Shown: positions 21,554 to 26,157 of the stretch, one piece after another
Position numbering within the stretch: position 1 is the stretch's first letter
Layout of the letters: the number at the start of each line of letters is the position of its first letter
From: a virus
Reading direction: 5' to 3' (one strand)
DNA length: 26,157 nucleotides
IMG/VR virus record: IMGVR_UViG_3300021138_000148
Location: 1 to 26,157 of that record
The notes under the pieces: generated by a model
Database searches by the model: none
The model's input: the letters and a program-made list of their open reading frames with translations, nothing else
Told to the model about the DNA's origin: nothing
Made by a program: the position numbers and the translations under genes

Positions 21554-21888
21554 CAGCGGCACCTCTGCGCACGAACCTCGAACATCTCGGCGAGGTCGAA
21601 TTCCTTGCGCATGATGAGGCGGGCGTAGAAGGCTCGGTAGGAGTTGTTGACCTTCCACTCCTCGCCGGTGCTGGCGCTCAGCTCGAAGTCCCAACGCAGG
21701 CGCTCAACGAGGCTGGCGATAGCGATCCGGTTGCGACCGTGGTCCTTGGCGATTCGTGCCAGGCGCACGAGCTCGTCGTAGACCCACGGGTTTGCCCAGT
21801 GGAAGTGCCAGAAGCGATCCTCGAGGCACCACTCGGTCTCGTAGGTGACCGGTGCGAACTCAAACAGGGAGGTTTGGGTGTCCGTCAT
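21553..21888 (-). CDS. Hypothetical 111-residue phage protein
   Basis: From ATG 21888 (four-base overlap). The product has a short acidic start, then FWHFHWANPWVYDELVRLARIAKDHGRNRIAIASLVERLRWDFELSAS and VNNSYRAFYARLIMRKEFDLAEMFEVRAQR. The FH.ANP.VY..L..LA and NNSYRAFYARL patterns are ones I know from a widespread group of short phage proteins of unknown function, often near replication genes. Mostly helical, no cysteine cluster. The gene is certain; the role is not known. Confidence 0.8.
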   Translation of the reverse strand: MTDTQTSLFEFAPVTYETEWCLEDRFWHFHWANPWVYDELVRLARIAKDHGRNRIAIASLVERLRWDFELSASTGEEWKVNNSYRAFYARLIMRKEFDLAEMFEVRAQRCR

Positions 21889-22163
21889 GCCACGTCCTCT
21901 CGGTCAAGGATCGTGTAGGCCGGCGTCTGACGCACTCGACGGCGACGTGCTTGGAGTGCGCGCTTGCGCTCCTCGAGGTACACCATGCGATTCACGAAGA
22001 ACAGCAGCACCAGCACCGCTTGAATGGGTCCGCAGATGAGAAACGGCGTTGACCACGCCACCCATGAATCGGTCAGACCCTTGAGGAACAGCGCAGCGTT
22101 GGCCAGCGTGCCGGCGATCAGGATGAGGTTGCGGAGTGCGTACCGCTCACGGATCTCGTTCAT
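21885..22163 (-). CDS. Small membrane protein, two spans
   Basis: A 92-residue product from ATG 22163. Hydrophobic segments at about 12-30 (LILIAGTLANAALFLKGL) and 38-57 (TPFLICGPIQAVLVLLFFVN) are followed by a strongly basic tail (EERKRALQARRRRVRQTP), so the tail should face the cytoplasm. Function unknown; exclusion or membrane anchoring of early proteins are possibilities. Confidence 0.7.
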   Translation of the reverse strand: MNEIRERYALRNLILIAGTLANAALFLKGLTDSWVAWSTPFLICGPIQAVLVLLFFVNRMVYLEERKRALQARRRRVRQTPAYTILDREDVA

Positions 22164-22339
22164 CGGCCTGCTCCCTCTGTGATGAGTTCGACGTCGACAA
22201 GGTGGTCGAGGCACCGCTCCATATCGGCAGCAAGTACGGTGTCTTCGTTTGTGCGTACGTCGGCCGGCAAGTTGTCGTACCAACTGACGATCCGAGCGAT
22301 GTGGCCGGCGTCGAGCGGGATGTATGAGACTCTCTTCAT
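22160..22339 (-). CDS. Hypothetical 59-residue acidic protein
   Basis: From ATG 22339 (ATGA with the upstream stop) to TGA overlapping the next ATG. The product MKRVSYIPLDAGHIARIVSWYDNLPADVRTNEDTVLAADMERCLDHLVDVELITEGAGR appears helical and acidic. No family recognised; the overlaps on both sides make it a credible gene. Confidence 0.65.
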   Translation of the reverse strand: MKRVSYIPLDAGHIARIVSWYDNLPADVRTNEDTVLAADMERCLDHLVDVELITEGAGR

Positions 22340-22557
22340 CGGGAGCCTCCCTGTGCGTCGATGCTGAGGTCGGACAGCCGCTTGCGCAGCACGTCGCGCT
22401 CGGCACGAATGGCGTCGTAGGCCTTCTGCGCCTCGTCGAGGTCACGAACGAGGATCTGAATGCGGTCGTACAGCCGGTTGCACTCGGCCTTGAGCGACGC
22501 GTTGCTAGGGCAGGTGTGCTCGTCGAGTGGGTGTGGGTGCTTGTCTTCGGTGTTCAT
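22336..22557 (-). CDS. Small coiled-coil protein, 73 residues
   Basis: From ATG 22557, touching the stop of the RecT-like gene (TGATG). After a His/Pro-rich start, residues 21-66 (SLKAECNRLYDRIQILVRDLDEAQKAYDAIRAERDVLRKRLSDL) have heptad-like hydrophobic spacing and predict a coiled coil. It may associate with its neighbour in recombination, but no motif decides this. Confidence 0.65.
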   Translation of the reverse strand: MNTEDKHPHPLDEHTCPSNASLKAECNRLYDRIQILVRDLDEAQKAYDAIRAERDVLRKRLSDLSIDAQGGSR

Positions 22558-23456
22558 CAGAACGGCCTCCCGTCGATGTCGTCGAAGTCGGAAACGACTT
22601 CTTGCGCGCTGCCTTCTTCGACCAACTTGAGAGCGTCGATGACCTTGGAGGCCTCAAACGAGGTCAACTGGCTGAGGTTCGCCACTTCCCTGCCGGCGAG
22701 GGCCTTGATGTAATCACCACGCGCCTTGGCATCGTTGAAGCCGAGGTCGACGAGCAACTTCTTGATGAGCCCCATCTGCTTCTCGGTGATGGGCTTCGGT
22801 CCACGGCGCTCAATCGGCGCTTCCACGACCTCGGCGTCGTAGACGTCGTCGGCCGGCGCTTGGTCGGGAACGACCCGGAGTGCAGCTGCTCGAGGAGCGG
22901 CGTTGCCGTTCGACGGGTGCGCCGAAGTGTCGGGCAGGTCGATGGACTCGATCTCCTCCGGGGTGTAGGACAGGCCGGAGATGATGTCGGGGAAGTAAAG
23001 CCGGCAGGCCTCAGACGTCACACGCGCCGACACCATCGCCCGTGGGTACTTCGACCACACCGGGTTGCTGGTCAGGCCGGCACGCTTGGCATCGTCCAGG
23101 CTGAACGACACCGTCTTCCAGTCCTCCCAGCCTTGGCGCTTGCAGGTTGCCGTGGCCTCGAGGTCGTTGGCCTCGACGATGATCTGGTGGCCGGCGGACA
23201 GCACCAGTGCACGCATCAGTTCTGCCGACAGCGCCGGCTTTCCCTTGATGATGTTGATGGACTGCAACGCCTGCATGGGGCCGATGCCCAACTCGGAGCC
23301 GGCGAGCATCACTGCGAGGATCGCTTCGGGGCGACCCTTCAATGCGTCCGGCACCAGCTCGGTCTTGCTGATCGTGTTCGACACGTTCAGGTACTCGCTT
23401 AGGTAGGGGAGGCCCCCGACCGCCTTCGACGGCACAATGGCCGTTCCTTCACTCAT
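22557..23456 (-). CDS. RecT-like single-strand annealing protein
   Basis: A 299-residue protein; ATG 23456 follows AGAAGGAGGAAG, a strong ribosome site. Residues 40-80 (DALKGRPEAILAVMLAGSELGIGPMQALQSINIIKGKPALSAELMRALVLSAGH) fit the start of actinophage RecT-type annealing proteins, and WSKYPRAMVSARVTSEACRLYFPDIISGLSY is the conserved helical block. A Pro/Ala linker leads to a C-terminal helical domain (ITEKQMGLIKKLLVDLGF...) similar to tails that bind single-strand-binding or DNA repair partners. It would pair phage DNA ends and repair replication forks. No exonuclease partner gene is seen nearby, which is unusual for a RecT/RecE-type pair. Confidence 0.7.
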   Translation of the reverse strand: MSEGTAIVPSKAVGGLPYLSEYLNVSNTISKTELVPDALKGRPEAILAVMLAGSELGIGPMQALQSINIIKGKPALSAELMRALVLSAGHQIIVEANDLEATATCKRQGWEDWKTVSFSLDDAKRAGLTSNPVWSKYPRAMVSARVTSEACRLYFPDIISGLSYTPEEIESIDLPDTSAHPSNGNAAPRAAALRVVPDQAPADDVYDAEVVEAPIERRGPKPITEKQMGLIKKLLVDLGFNDAKARGDYIKALAGREVANLSQLTSFEASKVIDALKLVEEGSAQEVVSDFDDIDGRPF

Positions 23457-23742
23457 TGCTTCCTCCTTCTGTAGGGATTGCGCGTTGCGCAGGGTGGCCG
23501 GCGAGGAGGTCTGCGTCCCTAAACACAGACGGCCTCACGCCCAGCGAAGGAAGGAGGAACGAGGCGTGGGCCTCGGACTCCTCGCCGGCCGAAGATGCCC
23601 GGCTGCCGGCGGTGGGGGATTCACCGACAACCGAGGCGATTTGGTGCTGCTCCATCAGGGCGATCTCCGCCTTGAGGCTGGCGATCCGCAGCTGCAACGT
23701 CGAGATGTGTGCGTCGAGCGCAGCGATGGTGCCGTTGCTCAC
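23449..23742 (-). CDS. Hypothetical protein with N-terminal coiled coil
   Basis: A 97-residue product from GTG 23742 (GTGA overlap with the excisionase gene). Residues 4-35 (GTIAALDAHISTLQLRIASLKAEIALMEQHQ) form a predicted coiled coil, and the rest is Ser/Ala/Glu-rich and probably disordered. It overlaps the next gene by eight bases. A long reading frame also exists on the opposite strand, so the call rests on the overlap and on direction. Confidence 0.5.
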   Translation of the reverse strand: MSNGTIAALDAHISTLQLRIASLKAEIALMEQHQIASVVGESPTAGSRASSAGEESEAHASFLLPSLGVRPSVFRDADLLAGHPAQRAIPTEGGSNE

Positions 23743-23942
23743 GCTGCGTCCTTGGGCTGCGTGAACTGGACGAGGTCTTCTGCACGAATGAGCCAGCGGT
23801 TGCCGACCTTGACGCCACGGAGCCGGCCGGTGCGAAGCGACTTGACCACGGTGTCAACATGGAGGCGCAGGTACAACGCAGCCTCGGAGGTGGTGAGCAG
23901 TTCGGGAAGTTCGGTTCGTCGGATGGTAGGTGTGGTGGGCAT
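23739..23942 (-). CDS. Excisionase-like DNA-binding protein
   Basis: A 67-residue protein matching the helix-turn-helix type 17/MerR-like excisionase family: LLTTSEAALYLRLHVDTVVKSLRTGRLRGVKVGNRWLIRAEDLVQF (residues 15-60), with recognition helix, wing and the usual GNRWLI strand. It would bend DNA at the attachment site so that the integrase excises the prophage, and may also regulate transcription. It is the first gene of the leftward early operon and is divergent from the XRE regulator. No ribosome site precedes ATG 23942; the promoter places the transcript start at or within a base or two of the ATG. Confidence 0.8.
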   Translation of the reverse strand: MPTTPTIRRTELPELLTTSEAALYLRLHVDTVVKSLRTGRLRGVKVGNRWLIRAEDLVQFTQPKDAA

Positions 23943-23948
23943 GGCGAG

Positions 23949-23978
23949 ATGGTAAGCGAACTCTTACCAACTCGTCAA
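23949..23978 (-). promoter_or_regulatory. Early leftward promoter overlapped by an operator
   Basis: Reading leftwards: -35 TTGACG (23973-23978), 18-bp spacer, -10 TACCAT (23949-23954). A 20-bp dyad TGGTAAG-N6-CTTACCA (23950-23969) covers the spacer and most of the -10. The predicted transcript start is at 23942, the A of the excisionase ATG. Confidence 0.65.
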
Positions 23979-24034
23979 GTCTTTCTGGTCACTACCGGAT
24001 TTGTCCCGACTTAGCAGGGCATTAGGTATTTTCA

Positions 24035-24061
24035 CAGGGTCGGGCGTACAATGGAACCCTG
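24035..24061 (+). promoter_or_regulatory. Regulator promoter with flanking dyad
   Basis: A -10 box TACAAT (24047-24052) lies nine bases before ATG 24062, so the transcript is leaderless or nearly so. A dyad CAGGGT (24035-24040) / ACCCTG (24056-24061) brackets it, suitable for autoregulation. A further CCCGAC/GTCGGG pair spans 24005-24044. No good -35 is seen. Confidence 0.55.
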
Positions 24062-24322
24062 ATGGACAAACAGCCGACCCTCGCCGAAGCACTCAAAGCG
24101 GAGCGGACTGCGCGCAGCCAGAACTCTCGTCAGGCCGGCGTCGAGCTGGGAGTATCGAACGCCACCATCAGCAACTGGGAGCGCGGTGCGTTACCGGTGC
24201 AGACCGAGCATTGGCTTGGCCTGATGGCCTATCTGCACATCACGAAGGAAGCCTTTGCCGAGATGATCGCCGAAACCGTTCGGCGAGAGCACCTGGCGCG
24301 CTTCGTCATCGAGGGGATCTAG
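24062..24322 (+). CDS. XRE-family regulator, likely lysogeny repressor or Cro-like
   Basis: An 86-residue protein on the plus strand, divergent from the excisionase gene. The helix-turn-helix covers residues 22-42 (SRQAGVELGVSNATISNWERG) and a helical C-terminus (WLGLMAYLHITKEAFAEMIAETVRREHLARFVIEGI) probably dimerises. It has no peptidase domain of the LexA/cI type, so RecA-induced self-cleavage is not expected; induction must come from elsewhere. It stands next to two dyads that look like its operators. Whether it is the main immunity repressor or the counterpart is not decided by sequence, but no other regulator of this type is present. Confidence 0.8.
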   Translation: MDKQPTLAEALKAERTARSQNSRQAGVELGVSNATISNWERGALPVQTEHWLGLMAYLHITKEAFAEMIAETVRREHLARFVIEGI

Positions 24323-24449
24323 TTCCTCGATCCGGTAGGGCCATGACGCTCCGGATGATCTGAGCTGCAAGGTCGAGGCGTTCGGCATGACAGCGGTGGT
24401 TCTCAGCCATTCGGTTCAACTCCTCTGCTGCCTTCAATTGCTTCTGCAT
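24306..24449 (-). CDS. Small SOS-linked ORF antisense to the regulator's 3' end
   Basis: A 47-residue ORF from ATG 24449 with a GAAGGGG ribosome site four bases upstream. The product (MQKQLKAAEELNRMAENHRCHAERLDLAAQIIRSVMALPDRG...) is largely an amphipathic helix with His and Cys in the middle, apt for binding a protein partner. It overlaps the last 17 bases of the regulator gene on the opposite strand. A perfect LexA box lies 12 bp before its start. I suggest an SOS-induced antirepressor or antisense unit. No family is known to me and no neighbour repeats it. Confidence 0.5.
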   Translation of the reverse strand: MQKQLKAAEELNRMAENHRCHAERLDLAAQIIRSVMALPDRGTRSPR

Positions 24450-24461
24450 AACGCCCCTTCA

Positions 24462-24475
24462 CGAACAAGTGTTCG
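24462..24475. promoter_or_regulatory. Perfect LexA (SOS) box
   Basis: The 14 bases CGAACAAGTGTTCG match the Gram-positive LexA consensus CGAACRNRYGTTCG at every position. The box lies 12 bp upstream of ATG 24449 (minus) and 68 bp upstream of ATG 24544 (plus). A weak minus-strand -10, AATGAT (24477-24482), would put the transcript start inside the box. Confidence 0.8.
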
Positions 24476-24543
24476 CATCATTCCACGACCGTGCGCGTTT
24501 TGGAAGAGGGGTTGTGGTGACAAGGTTTTGGAAGACTGCCGGC

Positions 24544-24786
24544 ATGGCACTCCTCGACGAAGCAGCGCAGATCGTGAAGGACCGAGGGCAGTTCTATGGA
24601 CCGCCAAGTGAGAACCATGAACGCACAGCTGCGATGTGGTCGGCCTACCTCGACGTGCCAATCTCCGCCGTCGACGTCTGCGCGCTCAACATCTTGCAGA
24701 AGATGAGCCGGGAAGCGAACTCTCACAAACGGGACAACTTCCTCGACGTTGCAGGCTTTGCCGCCAACGCCGACGAATGCGGTTGA
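24544..24786 (+). CDS. DUF6378-type phage protein
   Basis: An 80-residue protein on the plus strand. ATG 24544 was chosen because the family pattern begins there: LLDEAAQIVKDRGQFYGPPSENHERTAAMWSAYL, then ISAVDVCALNILQKMSREANSHKRDNFLDVAGFAAN. These small helical proteins are widespread in phages, with motifs (the GPPSEN, and KRDNFLDVAGFA) that hint at a nucleotide-binding or MazG-like helical bundle; function is not established. An upstream GTG is possible but would start within the promoter region. It is isolated and convergent with int. Confidence 0.8.
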   Translation: MALLDEAAQIVKDRGQFYGPPSENHERTAAMWSAYLDVPISAVDVCALNILQKMSREANSHKRDNFLDVAGFAANADECG

Positions 24787-24823
24787 CCGAATTGTCATCA
24801 AGTTGAATACAACCCCGGACCAA

Positions 24824-24850
24824 AGAGCACCGTCGCCGTGTGGACGCTCT
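24824..24850. terminator. Weak bidirectional terminator candidate between DUF6378 and int genes
   Basis: Stem AGAGC/GCTCT with a short inner GTC/GAC pairing between the convergent genes. On the minus strand it is followed by only three Ts, so it is a tentative call. Confidence 0.3.
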
Positions 24851-26024
24851 AGGGGTTCAGTTTCTGCATCACTCGAGCACCGATGTTGGCCGCCTCGATC
24901 TGGCGCTCCGCTACGGCGTGGGCGTAGACCCGAAGCGTCATTGTTGGGTTTGCATGTCCGAGGCGTTGCGCAGCGTTGACCGGGTCTTGGCCGGCGGCGA
25001 TGAGTTCAGTAGCGTGGAAGTGCCTGAGCGAGTGCAGGTGAATTTGCGGTAGGTCGAGGTCCTTGGCGATCTTCGATGCGACGCTCGAGTAGGTGTCGAT
25101 GTTGGCCGGCGATGCCATGTCGGCACGTTTCGGGAAGATGTACCCATCCTCGACCACCTGAATCGGGCCCGTTGGCCAGTTCGCCGCCTGCTCAAGCATG
25201 AACGTCCGGTAGGTGCCGAGCCGCTCAAGGATCAGCGGGTCAAGGACTACGACGCGCTCCCGGCCGGTCTTGGTGGTCTTGATGCCGTGTTCCCGGCCGG
25301 CGCGGTAGGCAGATGCTCGAACGTGGAGGCAGTTCCCGTCGAGGTCGCTCCAACGAAGGGCTGCGAGTTCGCCTCGGCGCATCCCGGTCACCGCAGCCAG
25401 CAGCACGAACATCCCGAACTGCTCGGAATGACTCTGGCACGCCGAGATAAACCGCTGCACTTGCTCCGTGGTTGGCGCTGAGACGACCCGTGTGGGCGCC
25501 TCGGGCATCGAAACCCGGTCCATGGGGCTTCGCTCGAGCCAACCCCACCGAACGCCCTGAGCGAGCGCAGAGCGCAGCACGGCGCAGTAGCGACGGACCG
25601 TGGCCGGCGAACGCCCGGAGTCGATCAGGTCGGTAATGAACTGGTCGACGGCGCGCACCGTGAGTTGATCGACCGGGATGTGCCCGAGTGCGGGGCCGAT
25701 GATGTTGCGCGACACTTTGGCGAAGTCGTCCAGGTACCGAGGGGCCCGACCGCGGCTGGTGAGCAGGACGAGGTGCTCCTCAAGCAGCTGGGAGACGAGC
25801 TGCTTCGTCGGGATGACCTTGACGGTGGATTCAAACTCGTCGAGGATGCGCGCTGCTTGGCGCTCGGCCTCTCGGCGGTTCTTCGCCTCAAAGGTCCACA
25901 CCTTGACTCGGCGCTTACCGGTGCCCGGATCGGTGCCGTAGTTCATCCGCAGGCGCCAACGACCCGAGCCTTTTGGCCTCTCATCAAGCGATCCTGTACC
26001 CTTTGTTCGTCCCCGCATGGACAC
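24849..26024 (-). CDS. int: Tyrosine integrase
   Basis: A 391-residue tyrosine recombinase (GTG 26024; ATG 26018 gives 389 and is equally possible). Residues 1-65 (RGRTKGTGSLDERPKGSGRWRLRMNYG..., EAERQAARILDEF) form an arm-type DNA-binding domain, about 70-170 the core-binding domain, and 185-390 the catalytic domain. Catalytic residues visible: R216 (TGMRRGE), K252 (KTTKTGRERVVV), H331 and R334 (HLHSLRHFHA), H357 (LGHAN) and Y367 (VYAHA). It integrates the phage next to its own gene, at the tRNA-Ser-like site 40 bases upstream. It is separated from the excisionase gene by the regulator region. Its C-terminus (VMQKLNP) shows no degradation tag. Confidence 0.95.
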   Translation of the reverse strand: MSMRGRTKGTGSLDERPKGSGRWRLRMNYGTDPGTGKRRVKVWTFEAKNRREAERQAARILDEFESTVKVIPTKQLVSQLLEEHLVLLTSRGRAPRYLDDFAKVSRNIIGPALGHIPVDQLTVRAVDQFITDLIDSGRSPATVRRYCAVLRSALAQGVRWGWLERSPMDRVSMPEAPTRVVSAPTTEQVQRFISACQSHSEQFGMFVLLAAVTGMRRGELAALRWSDLDGNCLHVRASAYRAGREHGIKTTKTGRERVVVLDPLILERLGTYRTFMLEQAANWPTGPIQVVEDGYIFPKRADMASPANIDTYSSVASKIAKDLDLPQIHLHSLRHFHATELIAAGQDPVNAAQRLGHANPTMTLRVYAHAVAERQIEAANIGARVMQKLNP

Positions 26025-26056
26025 AACTTAGGCGAATGTGTCCAAGATGTGTCCAA
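26018..26056. repeat. Integrase arm-site-like repeats
   Basis: ATGTGTCCAA occurs at 26036-26045 and 26047-26056, with an 11-bp period, about one DNA turn. An inverted TGGACACA lies at 26018-26025, over the int start. The arrangement next to a candidate core suggests arm-type binding sites or int autoregulation. Confidence 0.5.
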
Positions 26057-26064
26057 AGGGGCCC

Positions 26065-26103
26065 GGAGAGGTGCGAGAGCGGCCGAATCGGACTCACTGC
26101 TAA
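26065..26103 (+). other. Attachment site: 5' half of tRNA-Ser(GCT)
   Basis: The acceptor strand GGAGAGG, TG, a D-stem CGA/TCG around GAGCGGCCGAA, G, anticodon strand ACTCA and anticodon loop CTGCTAA (anticodon GCT) are all present. The following bases ACCTC do not pair with ACTCA (TGAGT would be needed), and no variable arm, TpsiC arm or 3' acceptor follows. This is therefore a half tRNA ending at the anticodon loop, as at phage attP sites that use this loop as the crossover. It stands beside int. Confidence 0.7.
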
Positions 26104-26129
26104 ACCTCCTCTAGACCGGACACTAGGAC

Positions 26130-26157
26130 GAAATAGCCCAATTTATAAGGCTTTTTC
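26130..26157 (+). terminator. Rho-independent terminator-like hairpin at the right edge
   Basis: GAAATAGCC / GGCTTTTTC with one mismatch and a ten-base A+T-rich loop, ending in TTTTT. It faces rightwards, just after the attachment site. Only 26 bases (26104-26129) without visible features separate it from the tRNA half. Confidence 0.5.

Noticed and set aside
22527-23955. Long plus-strand frames opposite the RecT-like gene and its neighbours
   Set aside because: Antisense shadows with no ribosome site and biased Arg/Gly/Val composition; the minus strand has a recognisable protein and coupled starts.
24469-24543. A GTG start at 24469 for the DUF6378 gene
   Set aside because: It would begin within the LexA box and add residues outside the family pattern, which starts at ATG 24544.
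26104-26157. A complete tRNA-Ser with a variable arm in the rest of the window
   Set aside because: Bases after the anticodon loop do not pair with the anticodon strand, and no TTCGA loop or matching acceptor end is present.

Overview
This window looks like roughly half or more of a temperate, long-tailed (siphovirus-type) phage genome of an actinobacterium. The actinobacterial host is inferred from two WhiB-family genes, high G+C by eye, near-leaderless starts in the genetic switch and a Gram-positive type LexA box. I see no unambiguous bacterial gene. Nearly all genes run on the minus strand, so the reading order is right to left.

Layout from the right edge: (1) 26018-26157 holds a candidate phage attachment site: a well-formed 5' half of a tRNA-Ser(GCT) that stops after the anticodon loop, preceded by repeated integrase-arm-like octamers and followed by a terminator-like hairpin. 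(2) 24849-26024 is a tyrosine integrase. (3) 23739-24786 is the switch region: an excisionase-like gene (minus) and a small XRE-type regulator (plus) face away from a short operator-rich region. A 47-residue minus-strand ORF lies tail-to-tail with the regulator and has a perfect LexA/SOS box just upstream, and a plus-strand DUF6378 gene follows. (4) 16231-23742 is one long early operon of about 25 short genes that mostly overlap by 1-4 bases. It holds a RecT-like annealing protein, two WhiB proteins, a replication-initiator-like protein, a possible helicase-loader-like protein, a DUF1003 membrane protein, several cysteine-rich microproteins and many unknowns. (5) 15946-16230 is the only sizeable gap, with hairpins and an inverted repeat, and probably marks the early/late boundary. 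(6) 1-15945 is the late region in the classical HK97 order: small protein, HNH, candidate cos region, HNH, TerS, TerL, small membrane protein, portal, prohead protease, capsid, connector genes, tail terminator-like, major tail protein, tail-assembly chaperones with a likely -1 frameshift, gp10-like, tape measure, distal tail protein, and a minor tail protein cut by the left edge. Lysis genes are not in the window.

How it may work together (inference): the regulator would bind the operators between itself and the excisionase gene and silence the long early operon. DNA damage would release LexA from the box at 24462-24475 and fire transcription leftwards, making the 47-residue protein and antisense RNA across the regulator gene, which could lift repression. 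Early genes then replicate the genome and lead to late expression, packaging and assembly. The structured RNA between capsid and connector genes may set the capsid-to-tail expression ratio.
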